This document shows, piece after piece, positions 30,408 to 42,123 of a stretch of 64,000 bases of DNA; the first letter of the stretch is position 1; the number at the start of each line of letters is the position of its first letter. The position numbers and the translations under genes were made by a program. The notes under the pieces are model-generated. The model was given only the letters and a program-made list of their open reading frames with translations, made no database searches and was not told the DNA's origin. The stretch comes from Aliamphritea spongicola (lineage in GTDB: Bacteria > Pseudomonadota > Gammaproteobacteria > Pseudomonadales > Balneatricaceae): the NCBI GenBank assembly GCA_024347235.1, contig AP025283.1:434001-498000 (forward strand). The letters are read 5' to 3'.

Positions 30408-33342
30408 ATGGCTATACCACAGACAGACGCTTTACCTACTGCCCTTCAGGAATTTGTTCAAAAACGCTGGCTTCAACTTGAAGAGCGCTGTGAGCTGGAA
30501 CAACTTGACGCTGCTCAGATAGCTGATCTGGTAACGGTAGTGGTGGGCAGCGACTATGCGGTGGATCAGTTTAGCCGTCAGCCGGCAGTGTTTGCTGAAT
30601 TGCTCGAAAGCGGCGACCTGTACCGCCAGTTTCAGCTGGCTGATTATCAGCAGCAGCTGAGTGCTCAGCTGGAGTCTGTGGAAAATGAAGAACAGTTACA
30701 CCGGGTATTAAGAAAGTTTCGTCAGCGCCAGATGGTACGGATTATCTGGCGGGATCTGACCCGCACGGCCGATATGCGGGAAACTACCGGAGACTTATCG
30801 GATCTAGCCGATACCTGTATTGATCTGGCGCTGCAGTGGTTACATGCTGAATGTTGCAGCCGCTGGGGTACCCCTTACAGCTATGCCACCGAAGGCCATC
30901 CGGCTGAGCCGCAGCAACTGATTGTCCTGGGGATGGGCAAGCTGGGGGCCCATGAACTGAACCTGTCGTCTGATATCGATCTGATTTTTGCCTACCCGGA
31001 TAAAGGCGAAACCCGTGATGGCCGCCGCTGTCTGGCCAACCAGGATTTCTTTAGCCGCCTGGGGCAAAAACTGATTCAGGCGCTGGACAATATTACCGCC
31101 GACGGATTTGTGTTTCGTACTGATATGCGTCTGCGCCCTTACGGGGCCAGCGGCCCATTGGTCTGCAGTTTCATGGCAATGGAAGAGTACTATCAGGATC
31201 AGGGGCGGGACTGGGAACGGTACGCCATGATCAAAGCCCGTGTGGTTGGTGGTGATAAAGTTAAAGGTGCAGAACTGCAGGATATCCTGCGGCCGTTTGT
31301 GTACCGCAAGTACATTGATTTCAGTGCCTTCGAATCCCTGCGCAGCATGAAAGAAATGATTAACCGGGAAGTACGGCGTAAAGGCCTGAGTGGTAATGTG
31401 AAGCTTGGCGCTGGCGGTATCCGGGAAGTAGAGTTCATTGCCCAGGCATTTCAGCTTATCCGTGGTGGCCGTGATCCGCGGTTACAGCAGCGGGAGCTGC
31501 TGAATATTCTGCCGTTATTGCCGGAATCCGTGGGAATGCCTCAACCGGCGGTGACCGAACTGACCGAAGCTTATACCTTCCTGCGTAACGCCGAGCACTG
31601 TATTCAGGCGGTGGCGGATAAACAGACCCAGGAACTGCCGCAGGATGATCTCGGGCAGCAGCGGCTGGCCTGGAGCATGGGCTGTTCCGGCTGGGACGAT
31701 TTTCTGCAGCAACTGGATCAGCACCGGGACCGTGTCACAGAGCATTTCGGCCATGTGATAACCCCGGCGGAAGAAGATGACGGAGAAGATCACCAGCAGG
31801 ATAAAGAATGGCTGCTGCTCTGGCAGGCGGAAGATGAAGAGGACGGCGGGCTGCATGTCTTTGCTGAGCACGGCTTTGATGAGCCGGAAGTAGCCTGTAA
31901 GTATTTTAATGACCTGAAGTCCAGCAGAGGCGTGCAGATGATGCAGGCCATTGCCCGGGAGCGTTTATGTGCAGTACTGCCCCGGCTGATGCACGATGTT
32001 GCCCTGGTGGAAAACTCTGCGGAAACCCTCGGACGGGTATTGCAGCTGATCAAAGCCGTGTTGCGTCGTTCTGCCTATCTGGTGTTGCTGGCGGAAAACC
32101 CCGGCGCGCTGAAGCAACTGGTGCGACTATGCTCCGCCAGTGCCTGGTTTGCGGAAACCCTGACCAAGCAGCCGGTACTGCTGGATGAGCTTATTGACCA
32201 GCGATCCCTGTATAACCCTCCTACCAAAGATGAGCTGCGGGCGGAGCTGCGCCAGCAGTTGCTGAGAATTCCCGAAGAAGACACCGAACAACTGATGGAG
32301 GCCCTGCGGTATTTCAAGAGTGCCCATGCGCTGCGGGTGGCTGCAGCAGATATAACCGGTGCCTTGCCGCTGATGAAGGTCAGTGATTATCTGACCTGGC
32401 TGGCGGAAGCCATTCTGGAAGTGGTGCTGGACATGGCCTGGCGTCTGATGACCGAAAAACACGGTGTGCCTTTCAAAACCGCAGGGGTGCCCTGTGATCC
32501 CGATTTTATTGTCGTGGGTTACGGCAAAATGGGCGGTATAGAGCTGTCCTACGGTTCCGATCTGGATCTGGTGTTTGTACATGATGCTGAACTGAACCTG
32601 TTTACCCCGGGGATAAGTCTATTGCCAACTCGGTATTCTTTACCCGTTTGGGGCAGCGGATTATCCACATCCTGAATACCTTTACGGCGGGCGGGCAGCT
32701 GTATGAAGTGGATATGCGCCTGCGCCCCAGCGGTAATTCCGGTCTTTTGGTCAGCTCTCTACGGGCGTTTGAGGAGTATCAGGAAAAAGAAGCCTGGACC
32801 TGGGAACATCAGGCGCTGGTTCGCGCCCGGGTCATTGCCGGTTCTGAGGAACTGGCAAAACGTTTTGAAGCGGTCCGTGAGCAGATTATCGGCAAATCCC
32901 GTGATGCCCGTGAGCTGGCGGATGAAGTGGTGAAAATGCGGGAAAAATGCGTACGCATCTGGGCTCCTCAGAAAAAGAGGCGGAGCAGGCGTTCAACCTC
33001 AAGCAGGACCGTGGCGGCATTGTGGATATCGAGTTTCTGGTGCAGTTTTCTGCACTGGCTTATTCGGCAACCTATCCCAACTTGATGGAGTTCACCGATA
33101 ACATCCGCATCCTTGATGCCATGGAAGTCAGTGGCGTGATTGCACCGGCGGAAGCAGAAACCCTGCGTGAAGCCTATAAAGCCTTCCGGGCGCTGGGTCA
33201 CCGCCAGACCTTGCAGGATAAGTCCAACACGGTCAGTGATCATGATTTGGAAGATTACCGTGAAGCGGTCACCGGGCTTTGGGAACAGCAGGTCCTGAGT
33301 CAGGCCAGTCAGGATGTGCTGAATAAAGAGGCTCAGGACTAA
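30408..33342 (+). CDS. glnE: Glutamine synthetase adenylyltransferase/deadenylylase GlnE (two frameshifts)
   Basis: Bifunctional enzyme that adds and removes AMP on glutamine synthetase in response to nitrogen state. Two nucleotidyltransferase domains are visible: VLGMGKLGAHELNLSSDIDL with IFAYPDKG (removing half, about residue 180) and VVGYGKMGGIELSYGSDLDL with VFVHDAE (adding half, about residue 700). Each carries the GS-D-x-D metal motif. Breaks are in the G run 32609-32612 and the A run 32943-32947, each missing one base. Repaired length is about 979 residues, near the E. coli 946. Single gene with its own terminator. Confidence 0.96.
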
Positions 33343-33373
33343 AGCTGGGCCAGTAAAGCTGAGTCAGTGACGC

Positions 33374-33404
33374 AAACGGCGGCTCTTAAGGCCGCCGTTT
33401 ATTG
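33374..33404. terminator. Bidirectional terminator after glnE
   Basis: AAACGGCGGC (33374-33383), loop TCTTAAG, GCCGCCGTTT (33391-33400), then ATTGT. It separates glnE from the convergent phytase-like gene. Confidence 0.85.
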
Positions 33405-33421
33405 TAGGCTTCCGTTATTGC

Positions 33422-35604
33422 TTACATTTTACCCAGCCCGAAGAAATAGGTTTCGCCGGTGCTGTCATCGACACCGTCGTTATCGGTAACCGCAAATCCT
33501 TTGCCCGCCGCATCAATGGTAAAGCCTTCAATTTTATCTACCGTAATGCCATTGAGGGCCTGTAGGTCTGGCAGGAAGTCATGGGCCAGTTGCTTGCTCA
33601 CCAGTGGTAGTGGCTGGTCCAGAGTCACCGGCTGCAACTGATCCATGCTGACTTTATACAGGCGCTTGATGGCTGCTTTGCTGCCCAGCTGGTTATCACG
33701 TTCGATGATATAAACAGCATCACGGTGGGCGGTAATTTCTGAAAGGCCTACCCAGCCTTTGTCTGCCGGTTTATCCAGTGGATAACGTACTGCTCCCCAG
33801 GTTTTATCCGCAATGTTATACGCCAGCAGCTTAACGATATTGGCCGGATCGTCCTTCCATGGACGCTGAATCGCTACCCACAGGGTATCGCCGATGCGGG
33901 TAATCCCTTCTGCTCCGAAACGCTTTTCTACTGCCAGTAATTCTGCCGGGAAGGGAATTTCCTGTTTAATCTCGCCTTCAGCATTTACGTTATACAGGGC
34001 GTGTGGCACCAGTTTTGAGGTTTTGCCTTCTGAGGCCAGCCAGAAACCGCCTTTGCCGTCCGGTGTGATGCCTTCAAGATCCAGCTTCTGGGCTGCTTTT
34101 CCGTCACGGGTAACCGGAATACGCCGGGTGATTTTTGCAGGCGTCTGGCTGGCATCTATTTCAAAGATGCTTGGCTGGCTGCGGTAAAAGCTGTCATTGA
34201 CGGCATAAAGGGTATCCGGCGTTTCCGGATCGGCACTCAGACCTGAAAGCGCGCCCCAACCAATCGGCCGGCCATTGATCATTACTGATTCAATTTGCGG
34301 ATACTGGATTGCCTGTTCGCCGATCTGATACACCATCACCTGCGCCCGTGGGCCTTTGTCTTCCAGCAGGTCTTTCTCGTTGGCGGTTGCCAGCAGACCA
34401 CGGTCGCTGATCGCGACGGCAGATTCAGGGAGACGCCGGATGGCAGTAGTTGCACGAATTCCGGGGCAGCGCCGGTGTCTTTGTATACGCCAACCATTGA
34501 GCTGCGCTCAGACAGTACGAAAATGTATGTTTCACCGGAGAACTCCGCAACCAGCAGACCTTCAGGTTCTACACCTTTATTGCCAGAGCGTTTTTCCGGA
34601 TAGTGACCGGCCCGGGCAATGCGGTATTCCAGATCAAGACCGGATTCAAACAGTACGTCACCGGATTTGGAGAAAATGGTAAAGCCACGGGAGCCGCCTT
34701 CAAAATCCCCTTCGTTGGCAGTCACAAAGCGATCGTCGTCCAGCCATTTGATGGCATCGGGTTCGCGTTTTCGCTGTAGTTGTTCAGCGTCGAAGGTCAG
34801 GGCACGTTCTTCATCCAGATCGACGTTTTTCAGGTCCACCGCGCCGGCGGAGAAATGGTTAAGCACTTTACCTTTCGCGGCATCAATGATGGCCAGGTGG
34901 TTATTCTCCTGCAGGCCCACCACGATCTCATTGCGGCTGTTGAAATCGACGAACTCTGGCTCCGGATCATCAGTTCCGATTTCAGCCAGACCGGTCAGCT
35001 CAACCTTACGGGCCTGTTCACAGGCTGGCTGGTTCATTGCAAGTGGGATAACGGTTACATATCCGGCGGGAAACTGAGGCAGCGCGCCACCGTTCAGATC
35101 TTCATCCCGTTCGTTTTCGATGGCAACTGCCAGATATTTACCATCTTTGGATACCGCAATTGAGTCAGGCTGGCCACCCAGGTCACAGCGGGCAGTGACT
35201 GACTGGTTTGCCAGAGAGATGACTGCCAGGTGACCGGAAGGCTGTGTATAACTTTCCGAGGTATTAACCGCTGCCAGTACGTATTCACCGCTGGTGGCGA
35301 CTGACGTTGGTTCACCCTCCAGAGCGATAAAACCGGCCGGCTGCGGTTTGGCTGGATCAGTAATGTCTATCAGGCCCAGCCCACCCAGTGGGCTGTCTGA
35401 ATAGATGAGGGTGTTGCCGTCTTTACTGACATCAATGATTTCAGCGGATGTTTCGGTACTCCAGGCTTTGTCTGCTGGCAGGTTTGCTGTGGTTTCAAAA
35501 GAAGCAATCCGGTTGAAACTGCTGGCTTGCACTGAGCAGGCCAGGGTACCAATGAGCGCGGCCAGACAGCTTTTATGTAATAACTTGCCGGAGGTGGAAG
35601 ACAT
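33422..35604 (-). CDS. Secreted esterase-like/phytase-like beta-propeller protein (frameshifted)
   Basis: About 728 residues. The signal peptide is near the start (KSCLAALIGTLACSVQASS). The first half is a beta-propeller: SAEIIDVSKDGNTLIYSDS, LGGQPDSIAVSKDGKYLAVA and FVTANEGDFEGGSRGFTI. The second half matches the esterase-like activity of phytase family: LDLEGITPDGKGGFWLASEG, FGAEGITRIGDTLWVAIQ and IEGFTIDAAGKGFAVTDNDG. One break at GGG 34428-34430; a fourth base joins LPSGVSPESAVAIS. Likely periplasmic or extracellular; substrate unknown. Transcribed alone from about 35604. Confidence 0.82.
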
Positions 35605-35789
35605 ATCCTGAATCCATAGTTGAGTGAGGTTTAATACAAAACTAGTTGTTTCCGGTGACAGACTGATGACGGAAATATTGCTGTTTTTATCAGTGTTCCA
35701 TGAACGAGGTGGAATAAACGTCAGAATATTCAGTAGCCGGAAACCTTTTGTGTCACACTGTTGATGTATCGGATTCAGGAGGAAAAATT

Positions 35790-36830
35790 ATGCCGGTTTC
35801 AGCATCAGGCTTAAAAGATGCCGTCAGAAAAGGCTTGCTACGGGAAGAGCAGCTGGTTCCCCTGCTGGATCACCTGCGGGAGTGGGATACTGCGCACGGG
35901 CAACAGCCGAAGTTTGATTTTACCCATGTGCTTTATTATCTCGGTGGCCTGATTGCCATTGGTGCCATGAGCCTGTTCATGAATCTGGGCTGGGAAGCAT
36001 TTGGCGGCTGGGGCATTGTTGCCCTGTGTGCGGTATATGCGCTGGCAGGGCTGTTACTGACTAACCGTTTCCGTGATACCGGCTACCTGATCCCCGCCGG
36101 CATTTGTGCCGCTTTCGTGCTTACCCTGACACCGCTGGCGGTATACGGCTTTCAGCAGGGCATGGGTTGGTGGCCGGATGATTCGGTATACCGGGAGTAT
36201 CACCGGCATATCAAACTGTTGTGGATATATATGGAGCTGGCAACCCTGCTGGCGGCGGCCGTGCTGTTATTCCGTTACCGTTTTCCGTTTCTGATGATGC
36301 CGCTGGCGGTAACGCTCTGGTATATGTCGATGGATCTGGCTGAACTGGTACTGGAAAGTGGATTTAGCTGGCGGGAAAGACGACTGTTCACCTGCTGGTT
36401 CGGATTGGGAATCACCGTTTTTGCCCTGTGGGTGGATATCCGCGCCCGCCGCAGTCTGGATTATGCCTTCTGGCTGTATTTATTCGGGGTCATCGCTTTC
36501 TGGGGTGGATTAACATCACAGCATTCCGACAGTGAACTGAATAAGTTTCTCTACTTTTGCATCAATATACTGATGATTGGCCTGGGGGCGGTGCTGATGC
36601 GCAAAGTATTCGTGGTATTTGGTGCCATTGGTTGCTGTATCTACCTGGGACATTTGGCGAACGAAGTGTTTGAAGACAGCTGGCTGTTCCCGATTGCACT
36701 GACCTTTATTGGTCTGGGGATTATTTATCTGGGGATCCTCTGGCAAAAGAATGAGAAGAGAATTACCACCGCGGTGAGAAGCTGTCTGCCGGCGCCGCTC
36801 AGGGAGTTATTGGAAGCCCGTCACGGTTAA
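35790..36830 (+). CDS. DUF2157-type multi-pass membrane protein
   Basis: 346 residues, intact. A short soluble N-terminus (MPVSASGLKDAVRKGLLREE) is followed by about ten helices, among them HVLYYLGGLIAIGAMSLFM, WGIVALCAVYALAGLLL and VVFGAIGCCIYLGHLANEV. The N-terminal layout resembles DUF2157 membrane proteins. Start ATG 35790 with AGGAGG at 35777-35782. Function unknown. It stands alone between the divergent phytase-like gene and a convergent trans-sulfuration gene. Confidence 0.75.
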   Translation: MPVSASGLKDAVRKGLLREEQLVPLLDHLREWDTAHGQQPKFDFTHVLYYLGGLIAIGAMSLFMNLGWEAFGGWGIVALCAVYALAGLLLTNRFRDTGYLIPAGICAAFVLTLTPLAVYGFQQGMGWWPDDSVYREYHRHIKLLWIYMELATLLAAAVLLFRYRFPFLMMPLAVTLWYMSMDLAELVLESGFSWRERRLFTCWFGLGITVFALWVDIRARRSLDYAFWLYLFGVIAFWGGLTSQHSDSELNKFLYFCINILMIGLGAVLMRKVFVVFGAIGCCIYLGHLANEVFEDSWLFPIALTFIGLGIIYLGILWQKNEKRITTAVRSCLPAPLRELLEARHG

Positions 36831-36842
36831 GCATCTGAAAGT

Positions 36843-36871
36843 AAAAAGCCCGTTTAGTTAACGGGCTTTTT
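36843..36871. terminator. Bidirectional terminator
   Basis: AAAAAGCCCGT (36843-36853), loop TTAGTTA, ACGGGCTTTTT (36861-36871), between convergent genes. Confidence 0.9.
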
Positions 36872-36876
36872 GTTGA

Positions 36877-38042
36877 TCAGCCTGAAATCGCTTCCAGGGC
36901 ATAATCCAGTTCGGCGATCAGATCATCCACCGCTTCTGCGCCGACTGATAATCGCAGCAGGCCTTCGGTAATACCAATCGCGTACTTTTCTTCAACCGGC
37001 ATACCGCCGTGTGACATTGTGAAGGCATGATTGATCATGCTTTCCACGCCGCCCAGTGAGTCCGCCAGTACGAAGTATTTTAACCGGCCGATAACCGCTT
37101 TAGCTTCTTCGAGGCCACCTTTAAGGCGAACCGTTACCACTGCGCCGCCGGTTTTCATTTGCTGTTTGCACAGCACATGCTGCGGGTGGCTGGGCAGCCC
37201 GGGGTAAATGACGTCTTCAATGGCCGGGTGCTGTTGCAGATGTTCTGCAATGGTCAGCGCGTTGCTGCTCTGGCGGGTCATGCGCAGGTCCAGTGTTTTC
37301 AAACCACGCAGGGCCAGGTAACTGTCAAAAGGTCCCTGAATGGCACCGACAGCCATAGCGATGTATTGCAGCCGTTGATGTAATTCAGCATCAGCAGCAA
37401 CCACGGCGCCGCCGATCAGATCCGAATGGCCGCCAACATATTTGCTGGTGGAGTGCATCACCAGATCAATACCGAACTTGATCGGTTGCTGGTTCCAGGG
37501 GATGAGAAGGTGTTATCCACACAGGTAAGGATCTGGTGTTTTTGGCCAGATCCGCCAGTGCTTGCAAATCCACCAGTTTCAGCAGGGGTTGGTGGGGCTT
37601 TCTATCCAGATCAGGGCGGTGTCGTCCTGAATAGCCGCTTCAACCGCTGCCAGGTCATTCAGGTCTACATAGCTGGTGGTGAAACCGGAGGTTTTACCGC
37701 GGCATTCTTCCAGCAGGCGGAAGGTACCACCGTAGACGCTGGCAGTGACGATGACGTGGGCATCACGGGGCAGCAGCTCCATAACGGATGCTGTCGCTGC
37801 CATACCAGAAGCACAGGCGATGGCGCCGGCACCACCTTCCAGTTCAGCCAGGCAGGTTTCTAAAGCGTGCCGGGTTGGGTTTTCCCACGGCTGTAACCGA
37901 ATTCCTGCTGGGCGCCGATGTTCTCTTTAATAAAAGAACTGGCGGTTACCACCGGTGGCATGATGGCGTTGTAGGCGGGATCTTTCTGTTCTCCGGCATG
38001 GATAACCTGAGTAGCAAATTGTGGATGTTGGGTGTCAGACAT
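36877..38042 (-). CDS. metB: Cys/Met metabolism PLP enzyme, cystathionine gamma-synthase/lyase type (about four frameshifts)
   Basis: Trans-sulfuration enzyme of about 390 residues. MSDTQHPQFATQVIHAGEQ opens the family, followed by the PPVVTASSFIKEN segment. The substrate loop FGYSRGKNPTRHALE, TASVYGGTFRLLEECRGK, ESPTNPLLKLVDLQALA and the PLP lysine in MHSTSKYVGGHSD are visible after repair. Breaks lie near 37510, 37540, 37590 and 37880. Gamma-synthase and gamma-lyase cannot be separated by eye. AGGAAG precedes ATG 38042, only 21 bases after the MFS gene, so the two form an operon. Confidence 0.87.
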
Positions 38043-38063
38043 AATGCTTCCTGAGTCAGTAAA

Positions 38064-39277
38064 TCAGCCGATGGCGACAGCATGTTCCCGGCGGCGTTTC
38101 AGTTTCCAGCTTACCAGTAAAATCAGGCCGGGTGTCAGTAATGATATGGCCAGCCAGTTGGAATTTTCCCAGCCGATCCAGACAAACAGTGCGCCGGCAG
38201 AAAATGCGCCGCTGGCATTGAGAAATGCCACAGCAGATTCGTTAATACCCTGCATGCGGTGGGCATCTCCGGGCAGACGAGCCACCAGGCTGCTGCCGCC
38301 GACGTACAGCATATTCCAGCCCAGGCCAATGCCGATCAGTGCTGCCAGCACACCGTTATAGGTTGGCTGGTAGATGGCAGTCAGCATGGAGGCCAGCATC
38401 ACCACATAGCCGCCGAAAATAACCGTACTTTCACTGGTACGGGCGATGATCCGGCCCATAAAGAGCGAAGGCAGGAACATGGCGATAACGTGCCACTGTA
38501 TGACCTGCATGATATCGCTGAAAGGCAGTTGCAGGGCGTTGAGCTTAAGGGAAGACTGCATCATCAGCATCGCCATGATCATGTAGCCGAAACCTGAGGC
38601 GTAGATAGCAACCAGTAACGGCAAAACAGGCACAGGCTGTTTTTCTGGTGGCTGTGCTACTGATTCAGTGCCTTGTTCCGACACTTCCGGCTGAACATGT
38701 TTTTCATGACGGGACAGCCGTGCGATAGCAGCCAGCAGCAGGGCCATAAAAATGCCCAGTGCTGAAAAACACAGGTAACTGGCGGCGAACTCCTGATCCA
38801 CAATAAAGCTGCGGCTGTTACTGGCAATGGCCGGGCCGATAAATGCCGCCAGAATACCCCGAGGGTAACCAGCGATAATGCCCGGGATTTCATCGAATCA
38901 TCCAGCCCTTCGGTAGCGGCAAAGCGGAAGAAGGCGAAAGTGCTCAGGCTGACCCCAAAGAGAATGTGTGCCAGCAGGTTAATGCTGAATGATTGCTGCA
39001 GAATCGAGATATAACCGGCAATGCCTGCCAGAAACAGGGTCAGGCTGCCAACCAGAAATATCTTCAGACGGCCGAAACGCTGCATCAGCATGGCCAGCAC
39101 ATAGGAACAGGCGATAACGGTGGCAAACTGAATGCCGTAGGGCAGGGTGGATAACTCGCTGCTTGGCGCCAGTGCTTTACCGACGATCGGTGACACGGAG
39201 ACAGAAATTACTCCACAGGTTAGCGCGATGCCCTGAGTCAGGAAGTACAGCCATGTTTTGATCTGTCGCGGTGACAT
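38064..39277 (-). CDS. MFS transporter (frameshifted)
   Basis: About 405 residues in twelve helices. It starts MSPRQIKTWLYFLTQGIALT; the first half includes LAMLMQRFGRLKIFLVGSL (the MFS loop 2-3), the middle loop (HEKHVQPEVSEQGTESVAQP) is cytoplasmic, and the second half has GIGLGWNMLYVGGSSLVARL. The break is in the C run 38857-38860 (one base missing). ATG 39277 has GGAG seven bases upstream. Substrate unknown; the operon with a Cys/Met enzyme suggests a sulfur compound or its product. Confidence 0.85.
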
Positions 39278-39330
39278 AATGTGCTCCGTGTATTGATTGT
39301 CCTGTGGTGTTAAGAAATTCTGGCATGCTA

Positions 39331-39368
39331 TATTGCATGACACAATTTTTTATTGCATGACATACAAT
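39331..39368. promoter_or_regulatory. Direct-repeat operator between MFS and MocR genes
   Basis: The 12-mer TATTGCATGACA occurs exactly at 39331-39342 and 39351-39362, two helical turns apart (20 bases). Each copy also forms an ATTG...CAAT dyad (39332-39346 and 39352-39368). Direct repeats of this kind are typical MocR-family sites. The placement between the divergent genes suggests the regulator controls both itself and the MFS-metB operon. Confidence 0.7.
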
Positions 39369-40702
39369 ATGTGGTATCCCGATAACACCGGCGCCCGGAT
39401 GGGCGTGAACGAACTGGTATTCGCCATCGAAGAGGCCATTACCCGGCATGAACTGAAAGTGGGGGACCGTCTGCCGCCCCAGCGCATCCTCGCATATAAA
39501 CTGGGGGTGAATCCCACGACCGTGTCCCGTGCTTATCAGCGGGCGGCACAGAAAGGCCTTGTTGGTGGGCAGATTGGCCGTGGCACCTATGTGCTGGGTA
39601 ACAGTAATGCGGCAATGTTTGCGCAGGCCATCGGCGTCAGTGATGCTCTGAAGATCAATCTGTCGATCAATAAGTTGCGTTGTGACGAGGTTATCCTGAA
39701 GCTCAACAAGCAGATTGAGGCGGCCAATACCCTGGCCAATACTCCGCAGTATTACGAATATATCAGCAACGATCTGGTGTTACGTTTCCAGCGTGCAGTA
39801 AGCCAGTGGCTGGATACCTGCCGGCAGGTTTCGTTTAATGAAAATCAGATTCTCGCCCTGCCCAGCTGTCAGTATGGACTGCAGATGATCTTTACCCGGT
39901 TGCTGAATGCCGGTGATGCCATTCTGGTGGATGAGTTTACCGCCCCTGGTATTATCACTGCCGCCAAGCAGCGGGGCCTGCGCTTGTTCACCTGCAAAGG
40001 AGATGAGCAGGGAATCACCCCGGAAGGTTTGGCTTCTGCCGCAAAGCAAACCGGTGCCCGCATGCTGGTGACGATTCCTTCCCATCATTCACCGTTAGGC
40101 TTTTCCCAGTCTGAAGCCCGTCGCCGGGCGCTGGCGGATGAGGTTCGCCGGCTGGATCTGTTACTGGTGGAAGAAGATATCTATGGCATGTTCGACACGC
40201 CGGCACCGGTCAGTGGTTACATTCCGGAACACAGCCTGCTGGTGTCCGGTTTCAGTAAGTGCCTGAGTGGCGGACACCGGGCCTCGTTTATCGCTTCCGC
40301 CAATCCGGTATTGCATAAGTTACGGGAGAATATTGTTGAAACCGCCTGGCTGGTGTCTGCCAGTGCTGCCAGCCATATCATTACCGCCATTGAGCATGGC
40401 CTGATCGATAAAGCAATTCAGCATTGTCTGGCGGAAATGAAACGGCGCAATGCGTTGCTGAATAAACGGTTGGGGCTGCAGTTACCGCTGACCTCACCGC
40501 ATCACTGGATAGCCAGCGGTGTGCTGGATATCCGGGGCTGAAGGCCGTCGGGGTTGATGTTGCCGAAGCCAGGCATTTTGCGGTGAATCCTTTGGATGAT
40601 CCTCTGAGCCACTGCCGGCTCAGTGTTAACGGTGTGGATGACGAAACCTATGAGCAGGGGCTGAACTTACTGGCCGGCTTTGTACAAAAACAGGCTGTCT
40701 GA
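39369..40702 (+). CDS. MocR-type GntR/aminotransferase regulator (frameshifted)
   Basis: N-terminal GntR winged helix (GVNELVFAIEEAITRHELKV, GDRLPPQRILAYKLGVNPTT, VSRAYQRAAQKGLV) fused to a class I aminotransferase-like domain. The latter has LPSCQYGLQMIFTRLLNAGD, VEEDIYGMF and the PLP lysine in SGFSKCLSGGHRASF. The break is in the G run 40534-40537; one G continues to the TGA near 40700 (LSVNGVDDETYEQGLNLLA). Start is uncertain: ATG 39357 lies inside the operator repeat, so ATG 39369 is preferred. About 445 residues. It is divergent from the MFS-metB pair, its probable target. Confidence 0.85.
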
Positions 40703-40795
40703 CGCTGGCGTAATTTTATAACAGGCCGTCGCTTTTATTGATCTGCGGGTACGACTCACGGTGGTACTTTGCAGAAAAATAATAAGGAGACCGCC

Positions 40796-42110
40796 ATGTC
40801 CCGCCCTTACTGGAATGAAACTCTGGAAACGCTGCCCGCTGGGCAGCTGCGTAAGCTTGAGTCGGCTGCGCTGCAGAAACAGATGGCATATGTTTATGCC
40901 ACCAGTCCTTATTACCGGAAAAATTTGACAGCGTGGGCCTCAAACCTGCGGATATTCAGTGTCAGGAAGATCTGGCTAAGTTGCCATTCACGGAGAAAAC
41001 CGAGCTGGCGCAAACCCAGCGTGAAGGCGAGCTGATAGGGCCGAACCAGTGCGCCTCTATGGAAGACATTATCCGGATCGTGGGTACCGGCGGTACCAGT
41101 GGCCAGCCAATGCGTCTTGCTTGGACGCAGAATGATGTCCGCGGATACAACGAAATGGGCGCCCGGGCACTGTGGGCAATGGGTTGCCGGCCCTCAGACT
41201 TTGTCGTGAACTGCTTTAACTACAGCATCTATGCCGGCGGTGTTACGGACCATATGGCTTTTGAAACCCTGGGGGCGACTGTGTTGCCTTATGGGGTGGG
41301 TAACTCCCGCCGGCTGCTGGATATGAAAGCGGATATGAAAGTTGAAAAAGCGCTTTATTCAACGCCGTCTTACGCGATACGTCTTGCATCGGTTGCTGAG
41401 GAAATGGGCATCAACCTGCGGGATCTGAATGTTAAAAGGTTTCTTTTCCGGTGAAGCCGGCATGCAGGTACCGGGTTACCGGGAGCGGATTGAGAACCTC
41501 TGGGGATGGAAGCCCATGACCTTTACGGGATGGCGGAGCTGGGCGTACAGAGTGCTGAATGTGAGCATAATACCGGGCTGCATTTCAGCGGTGCGGGCGA
41601 GGTTATTGCCGAGCTGATCAACCCGGACACTGAAGAAGTGATTCCCATGGAACATGGGCAGATCGGTGAGTTAGTGTTCACCAATATCAACCGTGAAGCC
41701 AGTCCGCTGGTCCGTATGCGTACCCATGACTATGTCGAGGTTTATACCGATCCGTGCCCCTGTGGCCGTACCGGTTTCCGGTTCCATACCCGTGGCCGTA
41801 CCGACGATATGGTGGTCATTAAGGGGTGAACATTTTCCCGATGGCCATTCAGAAGACCCTGCTGGCAATGCAGCCCCGCCTGACCGGTGAGTTCCAGATG
41901 GTGCTGGATAAAGCCCCGCCGATTGATTACCTGCCAATACTGAAAGTAGAAGTGGCCTCTGGCCAGCCTGCCGCAGCGTTACCGCAGCTGACAGAAGATG
42001 TGGCTCTGCAGCTCTATAAGCAGTTAGGGTTCAGCGCCAACATTGAATTTGTCAAAGCCGGTGAAATTGCGTCGGAGCATAAAACCAAACGGGTTATCCG
42101 TAATTACTGA
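40796..42110 (+). CDS. PaaK-type AMP-forming CoA ligase (about four frameshifts)
   Basis: A phenylacetate-CoA-ligase-like adenylating enzyme of about 438 residues. Features: MAYVYATSPYYRKKFDSVGL, the P-loop-like IVGTGGTSGQPMRLAWT, DLYGMAELGVQSAE, LVRMRTHDYVEVYTDPCPCG, and TDDMVVIKGVNIFPMAIQ. Breaks lie in the A run 40919-40923, near 41431-41436 (two bases short or one extra), 41502-41505 and 41823-41826. AAGGAGA (40784-40790) precedes ATG 40796. It opens the CoA-pathway cluster. The true acid is unknown; context suggests a carnitine-like compound rather than phenylacetate. Confidence 0.85.
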
Positions 42111-42123
42111 ACAGGAGAGCATC

